Assembly: GCF_000217815.1 (NCBI RefSeq)
Contig: NC_015707.1
Span: forward strand, 806,001 to 870,000
DNA length: 64,000 nucleotides
From: Pseudothermotoga thermarum DSM 5069
GTDB lineage: Bacteria > Thermotogota > Thermotogae > Thermotogales > DSM-5069
Direction of reading: 5' to 3'
How positions within the stretch are numbered: position 1 is the stretch's first letter; every line of letters starts with the position of its first letter. Shown piece by piece: positions 20,661-29,793 of the stretch. The translations under genes were made by a program, and so were the position numbers. The notes under the pieces are model-generated. The model saw nothing but the letters and a program-made list of their open reading frames with translations, was not told where the DNA came from and did no database searches.

Positions 20661-22667
20661 CACAAGTTGTGAAAGATCTCCAAGCAACATAAACAAATCA
20701 TCTATATTTTTTAGAAAACCGAGCCTATTTTGTCTAATATCTTCTCGATCCACCATGACAAAAACATCATCGAAGTACTTGTCAATGTAAGGTTTGAGAG
20801 CTATAAGACTTTGCAACGCTTTATCATAGTCAAGCTTTTCCAAAAACTTTGTTACTTCGCTTTTTGCCTTCAAGAAGTTGTTTAAAAGTTCTCTTTCCGC
20901 ATCCTCTGTGAAAAGCGCCCCATCGTAATGTCTACTGGTGTGATTCTTGGTTATGTTGTGAACCCTTTCAAAAGCTATCGCCAAGTCTGTGAAATCTTTC
21001 CTATCAACGATGTTCATTATAGCATTTGCAGCCAAAATTCCTCTCAATGGAGTTGTCCAGAGATGGTTAACAGCCCTTGCCACATCGTATCTCACGCCGT
21101 TGTTAACCATGTAGGAATAAAATCTCAAGGAAAAGAATTCCTCAAATGAATTGCTGGTACAACTTATGGAAAGAAGTTCGCACGAATAATTCAGCAGATC
21201 TTTCAGGTTTAAATCCCATCTGTTGAATTCTATCAACCAATAAATGGTTTCGGCTTTTGACCTTAAACCAAATGGATCCTTTGACCCTGATGGTATGTTA
21301 CCTATGCAAATGTTTCCAACGATTGTGTCCACCCTATCAGCCAAGCCAATCACGCCAGCTATCGTGGTTTTTGGCCTCAAGGAATATTGTTCTTCTATGG
21401 CCATGGCAATCTCTTTGCTTTCTCCCTTCATAAGTGCATAGATTCTTCCCATTGTTCCTTGAAGTTCTGGAAATTCAAAAACGACATGACTGGCAATGTC
21501 AAACTTTGACAGTTTCGCTGCACGCACAATAGGCTCTTTCAAATGCTGCAATTTTACCTTTTCGCAAATGTACTCCGATAGTTTCACAATTCTTTCAACT
21601 TTATCGTACAATGTCCCCAATTCTTTTTGAAAGACCATTCCTTTGAGTTTGTTGTTGAAGTATTCAAAATCTTTTTTAATGTCAATTTCAAAGTAGTATC
21701 TGGCATCCTCCAAGCGAGCGTTAACAACGTTTTTGTAACCTTCTACAACTTTTGTCATATTTCCACCAGGTCTGTCAGCAAATGCAACAAAAATCGACGA
21801 AATTTTGCCATCCTTGTAGGTTGTAAAAGCTCTCAAATGATGCTTGATTGTTACAGTTATCAATTCTTCCGGTAGACTTAGGTATTTTTCATCAAATTGG
21901 CCAACGATAGCAATGGGATATTCAGCGATCTTTGATATTTCCTTAATCAAAGCCTCGTCTTTGTCGCAGGTTAATTGGTGCGTTCTCTCGATTTCTTCTA
22001 TTTGTTGTTTTATTTTTTCAATTCTCTCGTTTTCGTCGACCAAAACGAAATTTTCCCTTAGAAGATTCACATAGTCAGCTGGATGGGTTATTTGCACAAA
22101 TCTGTCAAAGTATGGATGTGCTCGTGTGGCGTTGGATGCCGTTTTTCCAAAAATTTGTAAGGGTAACACCTTTTCATCGTAAAGTGCTACAACCCATTTA
22201 ACAGGTCGAACGAATTCAAAAGAGCCATCGCCCCATCTCATTGGTTTTGAAAAATTGAGGTTGGACAGGATATCTTTAAAGATTTTCGGTAAAATAGCCT
22301 CAGTTGATTGGCCTTCGATTTCTTTACAAAGGTAGACGTAACCATCTTTGATTAGTACATCTTTTTCAGTGGCGTTGTTTGCCTTTAGAAAACCGATTAA
22401 AGCTTGGGTTGGTTGACCTTGTGAATATGCTACACTTTCCGAAGGACCACGTTTTTGAACAAGCACTTTTTCTTGTTTTTCCGCTAAATCCTCGATGATG
22501 ATCGCAAATCTACGATTTGTTGCATAGCATCGAATGTTAGAGAATGTTAAACGTTCTTCTTTCAACTTCTGCTGAGATAAGCTTGAAAGCTGTTGTAAAA
22601 GATTTTCAATTTCACTTGCCGGCATTTCCTCCACACCTATTTCCAGCAATGCCATGTGCCTGCTCAT
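20649..22667 (-). CDS. glyS: Glycyl-tRNA synthetase beta subunit
   Basis: 672-residue beta chain of the heterotetrameric (alpha2beta2) bacterial GlyRS; it supplies tRNA binding while the alpha chain is catalytic. Motifs: [13 protein letters not shown] at the N-terminus, [25 protein letters not shown], an HD-like region, and [12 protein letters not shown] near residue 476. The C-terminal anticodon-binding part ends in [18 protein letters not shown]. The ATG overlaps the glyQ stop (ATGA). Its 3' end lies in the terminator shared with guaB. Confidence 0.95.
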
Positions 22668-23509
22668 GATTTGATTCCTCCTTGAAATGCTTCAGCGCAC
22701 CTTTTTGCCATAGATCTTATTGATCTTATGTATTGCTGCCTTTGCGCAACACTTATAGCACCTCTTGCGTCCAACAAGTTAAACACATGTGAACATTTCA
22801 CCATGTAGTCGTATGCAACAAGAAAGTTGTTCGCCTGAATTTGGGATTCAAATTCGGCGGCGTAAAGATCGTAAAGTGTAAACAACTTTTGAGGATCGGA
22901 CATCTCGAAGTTGTACTTTGAAAACTGCCTTTCATTTTCAAGGTAAAGTTCTCCGTAACTGATTTTTTCGTTCCACATCACGTCAAAAATGTTGTTTTTT
23001 CCTTGCAGGTACATCGCTATTCTTTCAAGCCCGTATGTGATTTCAAGAGGTATTTCTTTCAAGGTTATCCCACCAATTTGCTGGAAATACGTAAATTGAG
23101 TTATCTCCATACCATCCAGCCAAACTTCCCAACCAACCCCCCATGCTCCAAGAGTCGGTGATTCCCAGTTATCCTCGATGAACCTCACATCGTGCTCGCT
23201 CAAATCAATGTTCAAAGCTTTGAGTGAATCAAGATACAGTCGCTGGGAATCCTCGGGAGAAGGTTTTATTATGACTTGGTATTGGAAATACCTCTGAAGA
23301 CGATTAGGATTTTCACCGTATCGACCATCTGTCGGTCTTCTACTTGGTTGAACGTATGCCACCATCCATGGACCTTTTCTGAGACAACCGAAAAAAGTCG
23401 CTGGATGAAACGTTCCTGCACCAACTTCTAAATCGTACGGTTGATCGATCATGCATCCAACTTTTGCCCAATAATCGTTAAGTCTTTGGATGATCTCCTG
23501 TAGGTACAT
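22664..23509 (-). CDS. glyQ: Glycyl-tRNA synthetase alpha subunit
   Basis: 281-residue catalytic alpha chain of class II GlyRS. Family motifs seen: [71 protein letters not shown], and the helical C-terminal domain. ATG follows GGAGGTG. It is the first gene of glyQ-glyS, reading away from the AOR gene. Confidence 0.96.
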   Translation of the reverse strand: MYLQEIIQRLNDYWAKVGCMIDQPYDLEVGAGTFHPATFFGCLRKGPWMVAYVQPSRRPTDGRYGENPNRLQRYFQYQVIIKPSPEDSQRLYLDSLKALNIDLSEHDVRFIEDNWESPTLGAWGVGWEVWLDGMEITQFTYFQQIGGITLKEIPLEITYGLERIAMYLQGKNNIFDVMWNEKISYGELYLENERQFSKYNFEMSDPQKLFTLYDLYAAEFESQIQANNFLVAYDYMVKCSHVFNLLDARGAISVAQRQQYIRSIRSMAKRCAEAFQGGIKS

Positions 23510-23535
23510 TTTTAAACACCTCCATTCTTTAAGAA

Positions 23536-23541
23536 ATTATA
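23536..23541 (-). promoter_or_regulatory. Putative -10 box of glyQS
   Basis: On the minus strand TATAAT reads from 23541 to 23536, about 27 nt before the glyQ ATG and just before its ribosome site. The -35 candidate 17 nt upstream (TGTGCG) is poor. No T-box-like leader fits in the short space. Confidence 0.4.
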
Positions 23542-23578
23542 CATTCTAAAACGCCACCCGCACATAGTTTAAAAGTAA

Positions 23579-23606
23579 TCTTTTACGAAAAACTTTTTGT
23601 TATACT
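23579..23606 (+). promoter_or_regulatory. Putative promoter of the AOR gene
   Basis: TATACT at 23601-23606 lies about 30 nt before the AGGAGGGG ribosome site of the oxidoreductase gene. A weak -35 (ATCTTT, 23579-23584) is 16 nt upstream. The intergenic space is shared with the divergent glyQS promoter. Confidence 0.4.
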
Positions 23607-23641
23607 TTATTTTGAAAGCATTCAACAAGGAGGGGTCAACG

Positions 23642-25453
23642 TTGATTTTAAGGGTTAATCTGAATAATCGAAAGGTAACTGTAGAACCTGTTGCTGAGGA
23701 TGTGTTGAAGCTTTTTATAGGTGGTAGGGGATTGGCCGCAAAGATACTTTGGGATGAGGTCAAGGATGTCGATCCACTTTCAGCTGAAAACAAATTGGTA
23801 ATCGCAGCTGGTCCCTTCAACGGTTTGAGAACTCCCAGTGGTGGAAAGCTAGTTCTTGCAGCTAAAAGTCCTTTAACAGGTGGATATGGGGATGGAAACA
23901 TAGGGACTTTGGCATCTGTTCATCTGAGAAAAGCTGGGTACATGGCTTTGATTATCGAGGGAGCTTCGGAAAAACCAGTTTATCTTTATATAGAAGATGA
24001 TAACGTAAGCATTCTAAGCGCAGAAGGGCTTTGGGGGCTTGACACCTTTGAAACAGAACGAAGACTTAAACAAATTTACGGTGAAAATGTTGGAGTTCTT
24101 TCCATAGGACCAGCGGGAGAAAACTTGGTGCGCTTTGCCGTTGTTATTTCCCAAGAAGGTAGAGCAGGTGGTAGACCTGGTATAGGTGCCGTTATGGGAA
24201 GTAAGAAACTCAAAGCCATAGTGATAAAGGGAACCAAGGAGGTTCCTGTTGCAGACAAGCCTGCTTTCGATAAACTTACGCAAGAAGTTTTCCTAAGGAT
24301 ACCAAAACTTGCGGGCTATCAATTTTGGATGAGACAAGGTACAATGGCAACTTTGGAATGGGCTAACAAAAATAAAGCTTTGCCTGTTCGCAATTTCCTC
24401 CAAACGAAGTTTGAATACTCAAGAACTGTCGATGGATATGCGATGGAGGCAATGAAAGTTAAAAAACGCGGTTGTCCAAACTGCAACATGATTTGTGGCA
24501 ACATCGTTCTAGACAAAGAAGGAAAAGAAAGCGAACTCGACTATGAAAATGTCGCAATGTTGGGTCCGAATATTGGTATACCATTCTTGAATCAAGTGGC
24601 TGTTGTCAATAGATTGGCGGATCAGTATGGCATGGATACAATTTCGCTTGGAGCAGTTTTGGCTTTCGCTATGGAGGCTGCTGAAAAGGGATACATAAAG
24701 GATGCTCCAAAATTCGGCGACTACGAAAAAACAATTGACTTGGTCACGAGGATAGCCTACAGGAAAGATGAATTGGCAGATATTCTTGCCGACGGTGTGA
24801 AAATAGCTTCTGAAAAGTTGAATTTGCAGGATTTGGCGATGCACGTAAAAGGTCTTGAAGTTTCCGCTTACAATTGTTACATTTACCCAGCCATGGCCCT
24901 TGCGTACGCCACTTGTTGTATTGGAGCTCATCACAAGGATGCTTGGGTGATAGCTTGGGAGATTGGTACATCACCATTGGAGGAATCTTCTGAAAGTAAG
25001 TATGAGATAAGTTACTCTCCACAAAAAGCTTTGAAGGTCGTCGAACTTCAGAGAATACGTGGTGGGCTTTTTGAAATGCTAACTGCCTGCAGACTTCCTT
25101 GGGTGGAATTGGGGCTTGAGCTAGATTGGTATGTGAAAATACTCAATGCCATAACTGGTTGGAATTATTCGATGGAGGATATTTACAACGCAGCAGACAG
25201 GGTATATTCTTTGATCAGATGCTACTGGGTCAGAGAATACAAAGGAAACTGGGACAGGAAGATGGATTATCCGCCGGAAAGATGGTTCACGTTGGATGTT
25301 GAGGGTAAAAAGTTGGATAAAGCAGAATACGACAAATTGCTTGGTGAGTATTACAAAATAAGAGGTTGGAATGAACGTGGCATTCCAACGAAACAAACCC
25401 TTCAAATGCAAAAGTTGGATTTCGTAATACCTGAAATCGAAAAATATCTTTGA
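23642..25453 (+). CDS. Aldehyde:ferredoxin oxidoreductase (tungsten-pterin enzyme)
   Basis: 603 residues, normal for the family. It oxidises aldehydes to acids with ferredoxin, using a tungstopterin and a [4Fe-4S] cluster. The N-terminal pterin-binding domain has [24 protein letters not shown] and [22 protein letters not shown]. Cluster ligands are Cys of [11 protein letters not shown] at about 278, 281 and 285 plus a distal Cys (TACRLPW, about 483). TTG at 23642 is set by AGGAGGGG upstream; an ATA/ATG-poor extension from 23597 runs into the promoter and was rejected. No cofactor genes or electron-transfer partner are adjacent. The substrate class (AOR, FOR or GAPOR type) is not resolved. Confidence 0.9.
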   Translation: MILRVNLNNRKVTVEPVAEDVLKLFIGGRGLAAKILWDEVKDVDPLSAENKLVIAAGPFNGLRTPSGGKLVLAAKSPLTGGYGDGNIGTLASVHLRKAGYMALIIEGASEKPVYLYIEDDNVSILSAEGLWGLDTFETERRLKQIYGENVGVLSIGPAGENLVRFAVVISQEGRAGGRPGIGAVMGSKKLKAIVIKGTKEVPVADKPAFDKLTQEVFLRIPKLAGYQFWMRQGTMATLEWANKNKALPVRNFLQTKFEYSRTVDGYAMEAMKVKKRGCPNCNMICGNIVLDKEGKESELDYENVAMLGPNIGIPFLNQVAVVNRLADQYGMDTISLGAVLAFAMEAAEKGYIKDAPKFGDYEKTIDLVTRIAYRKDELADILADGVKIASEKLNLQDLAMHVKGLEVSAYNCYIYPAMALAYATCCIGAHHKDAWVIAWEIGTSPLEESSESKYEISYSPQKALKVVELQRIRGGLFEMLTACRLPWVELGLELDWYVKILNAITGWNYSMEDIYNAADRVYSLIRCYWVREYKGNWDRKMDYPPERWFTLDVEGKKLDKAEYDKLLGEYYKIRGWNERGIPTKQTLQMQKLDFVIPEIEKYL

Positions 25454-25535
25454 GTTTTCGAGGAAGTAACATGAGCTTAACTCAGCGTAGAAAAGAGTAT
25501 TGTATCTTTTTCTCTGCCGATTGGTTATAGGGTTA

Positions 25536-25564
25536 TTGACATTCGCTTCTTGGTAGCGTATAAT
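25536..25564 (+). promoter_or_regulatory. Consensus sigma-70-type promoter of the tRNA-rpmG-secE-nusG-rpl operon
   Basis: TTGACA at 25536-25541, a 17-nt spacer, and TATAAT at 25559-25564: an exact consensus match. The expected start is near 25571, just before tRNA-Thr at 25579. This is the strongest promoter read in the window and is well placed to drive the tRNA/ribosomal protein block. Confidence 0.85.
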
Positions 25565-25578
25565 TTTTGAGGCTGTGG

Positions 25579-25654
25579 GCCAGCGTAGCTCAATCGGCAG
25601 AGCGGCTGACTTGTAATCAGCAGGTTGGGGGTTCGAGTCCCTTCGCTGGCTCCA
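25579..25654 (+). tRNA. tRNA-Thr(TGT)
   Basis: 76 nt cloverleaf: acceptor GCCAGCG/CGCTGGC, D arm with GCTC...GAGC, anticodon stem GCTGA/TCAGC with loop CTTGTAA giving anticodon TGT, T loop GTTCGAGTC. CCA is encoded (25652-25654). It is first in the operon after the consensus promoter. Confidence 0.96.
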
Positions 25655-25667
25655 GCATAATTAAAGT

Positions 25668-25754
25668 GGTGAGGTGCCCGAGCGGCCAAAGGGGGCGGAC
25701 TGTAAATCCGCTGGCGGAACGCCTACGGAGGTTCAAATCCTCCCCTCACCACCA
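25668..25754 (+). tRNA. tRNA-Tyr(GTA)
   Basis: 87 nt with a long variable arm, as expected for a class II tRNA: acceptor GGTGAGG/CCTCACC, anticodon stem GCGGA/TCCGC with loop CTGTAAA giving GTA, T loop GTTCAAATC, CCA encoded. It lies 13 nt after tRNA-Thr, so both come from one precursor. Confidence 0.96.
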
Positions 25755-25771
25755 GAAGAGAGGTGTAAACT

Positions 25772-25918
25772 GTGAAAATCAAAGTTGCTTTGAAATGCTC
25801 TGAATGCGGCAGAAGGAATTACTACAAAGACAAAAACAAAAACTCGAAAGTGAAGTTAAGCCTTAGGAAATATTGCCCGTTTTGCAACAAACATACTGTT
25901 CATAACGAAGTGAAATAA
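25772..25918 (+). CDS. rpmG: 50S ribosomal protein L33
   Basis: A 48-residue protein. GTG start after GAGGTG; the product begins [18 protein letters not shown]. Four cysteines in two CxxC pairs (CSEC at residues 9-12, CPFC at 35-38) make it the zinc-binding C+ form of L33. It ends HTVHNEVK. It is located between tRNA-Tyr and tRNA-Trp, a known bacterial arrangement before secE-nusG. Confidence 0.94.
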   Translation: MKIKVALKCSECGRRNYYKDKNKNSKVKLSLRKYCPFCNKHTVHNEVK

Positions 25919-25923
25919 CGCGC

Positions 25924-25999
25924 AGGGCCGTAGCTCAATTGGTAGAGCACCGGTCTCCAAAATCGGGGGTTGCGGGTTCGAGTCCTGCCGGCCCTGCCA
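25924..25999 (+). tRNA. tRNA-Trp(CCA)
   Basis: 76 nt: acceptor AGGGCCG/CGGCCCT, D arm GCTC...GAGC, anticodon loop TCTCCAAAA with anticodon CCA, T loop GTTCGAGTC, discriminator G and encoded CCA. It starts 5 nt after the rpmG stop, so processing must separate tRNA from mRNA. Confidence 0.95.
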
Positions 26000-26029
26000 A
26001 TTTGTTTAAAATCGCGGAGGGAATAAACA

Positions 26030-26227
26030 ATGGAGAAGATCAAGAAATTTTTCCGAGAAGTATTCGCTGAAGCGAAAAAAACAAAATGGCCCACCAGGAA
26101 GGAGCTCGTTACTTCCACGTCGGTTGTTTTAGTTATCCTCCTTGTAATGGGAGTTTATTTTTTTGTACTTGATTTGCTGCTATCAGGAGCGATAAGAGCT
26201 CTTTTAACTGCACTTGGCATAAGGTGA
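26030..26227 (+). CDS. secE: Preprotein translocase subunit SecE
   Basis: 65-residue single-span SecE. The amphipathic N-terminal helix (KIKKFFREVFAEAKKTKWPTRKEL) has the family KxTWP-like KKTKWPT motif, followed by one membrane helix (SVVLVILLVMGVYFFVLDLLL). It clamps SecY in the membrane. ATG follows GGAGG. The gene overlaps the GTG region before nusG; secE-nusG is the standard pairing. Confidence 0.95.
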   Translation: MEKIKKFFREVFAEAKKTKWPTRKELVTSTSVVLVILLVMGVYFFVLDLLLSGAIRALLTALGIR

Positions 26228-26232
26228 TAGCC

Positions 26233-27297
26233 GTGAGAAAAAAGTGGTACGTGCTTTGGACAATGGCAGGTTTAGAACAAGCGGCAAAGGAACATCTCGA
26301 AGCTAAAATAAAGTCTGCGAAAGCAGAAAGATTGTTTGGTAGGATCGTGATCCCAGAGGAAGTTATAATTGATGCCACGTCAAAATCGCTTAAGCGAATC
26401 ACTGTTTCGCCAAACGCCAAACTTTATGTGAAAAATGGTTCTGACGTTAACAAAGGAGACTTACTTGCTGAAGAACCGCCAATTCATGCCAGACACAGTG
26501 GAACCATAGTTTCCGTGAGAAACTATCGAAAAGTCACAATTGAAACGATAGACAAAAAGTATTCGAAGACTTATTATCTTCCGGAAGGTTCAAAACTCGA
26601 AAGCGGAATAAAAGTTGGCGCTAGAATACGTCAAGGCATGCCCTTAACCAAGGATTTAGAAGTTATTTCTGAGATAGATGGAAAAATTGTTGAAAATGAA
26701 CGAGTAAAAAGGGTTGAAATTCAGCAGGAAAACGGTGAAATAGATGTTTATCACATCCCAATTCAAGTTTTTGATAGCGAAAAGGTTTATAAAGGAAAAC
26801 ACGTTAGAAATGGTGAGCTTCTTGCTGAGGGTAGGAAAATTTACGCTCCATCAAGCGGAAGAGTTGAAATAGCAGACCTTGGTACCAGAAAAGAAATAAG
26901 GATTGCAAAAACTCAACGAAGAAGGCTTTTTCCAGGTTATATATTTGTTGAAATGATAATGAACGACGAAACTTGGCAATTTGCCAGATCTGTACCTAAC
27001 ATCATCGACTTTGTTTCATCGGGTGGACAGCCTTTGGAACTCAAACCTAAGGAAGTTAGAGCTATTTTAAGATTAGCAGGTTTGGAATCCTATGAAGAAC
27101 GTGCTAAACCTTCCAAGGTCGAAATCGATTTCCAAGTTGGAGATGTGGTGAAAATAATTTCTGGTCCATTCGAAGATTTTGCTGGTGTTGTTAGAGAAGT
27201 TGATCCCGAGAAACAAGAGCTGAAAGTTGCTGTTACCATATTTGGAAGAGAAACACCGGTTGTTGTCAAAACATCTGAAGTTGAGAAAATAACGTAA
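26233..27297 (+). CDS. nusG: Transcription factor NusG with large internal insert domain
   Basis: 354 residues, about twice the usual bacterial size. The NGN domain (RKKWYVLWTMAGLEQAAKEHL) is interrupted after RIVIPEEVI (about residue 40) by an insert of about 185 residues, then resumes with RRLFPGYIFVEMIM near residue 234. The C-terminal KOW domain (FQVGDVVKIISGPFEDFAG) begins near residue 298. Thermotoga NusG has the same extra domain. The insert holds repeated VKNG-type/KG-LLAE motifs resembling those in the RpoC insert below. GTG at 26233 is placed after AAGGTGAT; the GTG at 26224 lies in that site. NusG controls pausing and couples RNA polymerase to ribosomes or Rho. Confidence 0.95.
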   Translation: MRKKWYVLWTMAGLEQAAKEHLEAKIKSAKAERLFGRIVIPEEVIIDATSKSLKRITVSPNAKLYVKNGSDVNKGDLLAEEPPIHARHSGTIVSVRNYRKVTIETIDKKYSKTYYLPEGSKLESGIKVGARIRQGMPLTKDLEVISEIDGKIVENERVKRVEIQQENGEIDVYHIPIQVFDSEKVYKGKHVRNGELLAEGRKIYAPSSGRVEIADLGTRKEIRIAKTQRRRLFPGYIFVEMIMNDETWQFARSVPNIIDFVSSGGQPLELKPKEVRAILRLAGLESYEERAKPSKVEIDFQVGDVVKIISGPFEDFAGVVREVDPEKQELKVAVTIFGRETPVVVKTSEVEKIT

Positions 27298-27340
27298 GTG
27301 GGAGGGGCTTTCCCATACCACACAAGGAGGTTAGTTCAAG

Positions 27341-27766
27341 ATGGCGAAGAAAGTGGTAGCTGAGGTTAGGTTACAGCTTCCAGCTGGTAAAGCTACACCA
27401 GCACCACCAGTTGGACCAGCTTTAGGTCAGCGTGGAGTAAACATAATGGAATTTTGCAAAAGATTCAACGCAGAAACAGCTGACAAAGCCGGAATGATCT
27501 TGCCTGTCATAGTCACAGTCTATGAAGATCGTTCATTCACGTTTGTTGTAAAAACCCCGCCGGCATCATTTTTGCTGAAGAAAGCTGCGGGTATTGAAAA
27601 GGGGTCTGGTGAAACGAAGAGAAAAACCGTTGGTAAGGTTACCAGAAAGCAAATAGAAGAAATAGCAAAAATAAAGATGCCTGATTTAACGGCAAATGAT
27701 TTGGAAGCAGCAATGAGGATAATTGAAGGTACTGCAAAAAGTATGGGCATAGAAATCGTAGACTAA
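27341..27766 (+). CDS. rplK: 50S ribosomal protein L11
   Basis: 141 residues. Signature regions: [24 protein letters not shown] at the N-terminus (the Pro-rich linker region) and the C-terminal rRNA-binding domain with [11 protein letters not shown] and [16 protein letters not shown]. It binds the GTPase-associated centre of 23S rRNA. ATG follows AAGGAGG. Confidence 0.97.
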   Translation: MAKKVVAEVRLQLPAGKATPAPPVGPALGQRGVNIMEFCKRFNAETADKAGMILPVIVTVYEDRSFTFVVKTPPASFLLKKAAGIEKGSGETKRKTVGKVTRKQIEEIAKIKMPDLTANDLEAAMRIIEGTAKSMGIEIVD

Positions 27767-27796
27767 GGATTTCAGCTTCTGAGAGGAGGAGGCACA

Positions 27797-28513
27797 ATGC
27801 CGAAACACTCCAAAAGGTACGAGGAGATCAGGAAAAAAGTTGATAGAAACAAATACTATAAACTGGATGAGGCCATAAAGCTCGTGAAGGAAACTGCGAC
27901 TGCAAAATTTGATGAAACAATAGAGCTTCATTTAGTTACAAACATTGATCCAAAGAAAACAGAACAACAGGTTCGTGGTACCATAGTGTTACCGCACGGT
28001 ACGGGTAAACCAGTTAGAGTTTTGGTCTTTGCAAAGGGTGAAAAAGCAGAGGAAGCAAAAAGAGCTGGTGCTGATTATGTTGGCGGCGAAGAACTTGTTG
28101 AAAAAATTGCCAACGAAAACTTCACAGATTTTGATGTGGCAATTGCCACACCCGATATGATGAAGGTGATCGGTAAACTTGGAAAAATTCTGGGTCCGAA
28201 GGGTTTGATGCCGTCACCAAAATCTGGAACGGTAACGAACGATATAGAGGCAACCGTTAAAGAGTTCAAGGCTGGTAGGATAGAAATCAGGAATGATAAA
28301 ACTGGATGTATTCATCTTCCAGTTGGTAAAAAATCCTTTGATGATTCTAAACTAAAGGAAAACATAATAGCAGCTTATTCTCAGATTCTTTCGATGAGAC
28401 CTTCTGGAGTTAAGGGACAGTTCATAAAGAAAGCAACCATTTCATCGACCATGGGAGTTGGAATAAAATTGGATTTGGCGGATTTGAACGCCGCAATTAG
28501 CAAGGCGGCTTAA
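27797..28513 (+). CDS. rplA: 50S ribosomal protein L1
   Basis: 238 residues. Family motifs: [22 protein letters not shown] at the start, [32 protein letters not shown] near residue 134, and [21 protein letters not shown] near the end. Part of the L1 stalk; also a translational repressor of its own operon in many bacteria. ATG follows GAGGAGG. Confidence 0.97.
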   Translation: MPKHSKRYEEIRKKVDRNKYYKLDEAIKLVKETATAKFDETIELHLVTNIDPKKTEQQVRGTIVLPHGTGKPVRVLVFAKGEKAEEAKRAGADYVGGEELVEKIANENFTDFDVAIATPDMMKVIGKLGKILGPKGLMPSPKSGTVTNDIEATVKEFKAGRIEIRNDKTGCIHLPVGKKSFDDSKLKENIIAAYSQILSMRPSGVKGQFIKKATISSTMGVGIKLDLADLNAAISKAA

Positions 28514-28519
28514 TAGTAC

Positions 28520-28660
28520 AATGAAAAAGTTAATAACAGAAAGCCTGAGAAAGTAGGTTTTGTTAATGAGGGTTTTTTAAAAACCCCGCCTACAGAGGCA
28601 GTATTAGAAGCACTTTGTGGTGCGGGGTCTCGGTTTGAAAAAGAGACCCTTTTCTTTTGA
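28520..28660 (+). promoter_or_regulatory. rplJ (L10) leader with mutually exclusive hairpins
   Basis: The rplA-rplJ gap is 160 nt, far longer than its neighbours. A terminator-like hairpin GGGTCTC (28625-28631) / GAGACCC (28643-28649) is followed by TTTTCTTTT. An upstream CCCCGC (28584-28589) can pair with GCGGGG (28622-28627), which would disrupt that hairpin. This is the layout of an L10-leader autoregulatory attenuator, in which L10(L12)4 binds the leader. The assignment rests on position and pairing, not a covariance search. Confidence 0.6.
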
Positions 28661-28673
28661 AAGGAGGTGTAGG

Positions 28674-29219
28674 ATGCTAACAAAGGAGCAGAAAAAGCAG
28701 TTGGTAGAAGAGTTAACCAACGATTTTGCAGCATCGTCGCTGATCTTATTTATCAGTTTTGCTGGTTTCAACGTCGCGACGATGCGTGAAATAAGACGAA
28801 AAATTTACGCAAAATACGAGAATGCCGCAAAACTTAGAGTGGTCAAGAACACACTCGCACGCATTGCCTTAAAAAACGCGGGATACGATGAAAAATCATT
28901 TGGTTCATACCTATTTGGTCCAACTGCGGTTGTGTACGTGAAAAGTGACGATCCAATCGAAGCCATAAGAATTATGAACAACTTTGCTAAAGAAAGAAAA
29001 CAGGAAGGAATTTTCAAAGGAGGATTCTTGGAAAGGAAACCGTTCACAGGCGATCAAGTACCAGAACTAGCTAATTTGCCAAGCAAGAAAGAGCTTTACG
29101 CTATGGTTGTTGGAAGATTGCAAGCACCTATTTCTGGTTTGGTTTATGTGTTGAGTGGAACGATGAGAAAACTTTTGTATGCTTTGAAAGCAATAGAGGA
29201 AAAGAAATCTCATTCTTAA
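28674..29219 (+). CDS. rplJ: 50S ribosomal protein L10
   Basis: 181 residues. The N-terminal rRNA-binding domain contains FAGFNVATMREIRRKIY and LRVVKNTLARIAL, and GPTAVVYV follows. The C-terminal helix (LQAPISGLVYVLSGTMRKLLYALKAI) binds L7/L12 dimers. ATG at 28674 follows AAGGAGGTG; an upstream in-frame start at 28617 lies in the leader hairpin and was rejected. Confidence 0.96.
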   Translation: MLTKEQKKQLVEELTNDFAASSLILFISFAGFNVATMREIRRKIYAKYENAAKLRVVKNTLARIALKNAGYDEKSFGSYLFGPTAVVYVKSDDPIEAIRIMNNFAKERKQEGIFKGGFLERKPFTGDQVPELANLPSKKELYAMVVGRLQAPISGLVYVLSGTMRKLLYALKAIEEKKSHS

Positions 29220-29234
29220 TGGAGGTGTGAAGAA

Positions 29235-29630
29235 ATGACGATTGAACAGATTGTGGAAGCTATTGAAAAATTGACAGTAGCGGAACTTGCTCAGCTTGTT
29301 AAGGCTCTTGAGGAGAAATTTGGTGTCACCGCAGCTGCTCCGGTTGCAGTGGCAGCGGTTGCTGGTCCCGCGGCGGCTACGGCTGCACCTGAGGCTAAAG
29401 CCGAGGAAAAGACAGAATTTGACGTCATACTCAAGAGCTTCGGTGCAAACAAAGTTGGAGTTATAAAAGTTGTAAGAGAAATAACTGGTCTTGGTTTGAA
29501 AGAGGCAAAAGATTTGGTTGAAAAAGCTGGAAGTCCAGATGCGATAGTTAAGTCAGGAGTTCCAAAGAACGAAGCAGAGGAGATAAAGAAAAAGCTTGAA
29601 GAAGCAGGCGCTGAAGTTATATTGAAATAA
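29235..29630 (+). CDS. rplL: 50S ribosomal protein L7/L12
   Basis: 131 residues. N-terminal dimerisation helix ([29 protein letters not shown]), an Ala-rich hinge ([16 protein letters not shown]), and the C-terminal factor-binding domain [37 protein letters not shown]. It forms the mobile stalk that recruits translation factors. A strong terminator follows, so ribosomal protein and RNA polymerase genes are partly separated. Confidence 0.97.
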   Translation: MTIEQIVEAIEKLTVAELAQLVKALEEKFGVTAAAPVAVAAVAGPAAATAAPEAKAEEKTEFDVILKSFGANKVGVIKVVREITGLGLKEAKDLVEKAGSPDAIVKSGVPKNEAEEIKKKLEEAGAEVILK

Positions 29631-29667
29631 TGTAAATGTTTTTTCTACCTTGGAAAGGATGTGTATC

Positions 29668-29704
29668 AAAACCTATACCAGCTGTGCTGGTATAGGTTTT
29701 TCTG
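29668..29704 (+). terminator. Terminator/attenuator between rplL and rpoB
   Basis: A 15-bp perfect stem, AAAACCTATACCAGC / GCTGGTATAGGTTTT, with loop TGT (29668-29700), leads into a T run. It sits in the position of the rplL-rpoB attenuator of other bacteria and may allow partial read-through. Confidence 0.85.
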
Positions 29705-29710
29705 TGTTAT

Positions 29711-29716
29711 TATAAT
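29711..29716 (+). promoter_or_regulatory. Putative -10 box for rpoBC
   Basis: TATAAT at 29711-29716 follows the rplL terminator directly. The -35 position 17 nt upstream (TGGTAT) overlaps the terminator stem and is poor. Its predicted leader, about 70 nt to the rpoB ATG, contains a 10-nt palindrome AGGAGCTCCT at 29745-29754. Confidence 0.4.
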
Positions 29717-29793
29717 AAAGTGACCCTACATTTGTACTCTCACGAGGAGCTCCTTCTGGCAATTTTTAGCGTGAAATAAGTAGAGGTGATGCG

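Noticed and set aside
23597-23641. N-terminal extension of the aldehyde oxidoreductase
   Set aside because: It would lie over the -10 region and upstream of AGGAGGGG; the protein begins normally at TTG 23642.
25480-25520. Possible terminator after the aldehyde oxidoreductase gene (AGAAAAGAG...CTTTTTCTCT)
   Set aside because: The stem is A/T rich and irregular; not strong enough to list as a feature.
25567-25803. 78-residue open frame
   Set aside because: It runs through tRNA-Thr, tRNA-Tyr and the start of rpmG, which are clearly the real features.
27298-27340. Possible terminator between nusG and rplK (GGGA...TCCC)
   Set aside because: Only about 5 bp of stem and no T run.
28617-28673. N-terminal extension of L10
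   Set aside because: It overlaps the leader hairpin and adds residues absent from L10; ATG 28674 has AAGGAGGTG.
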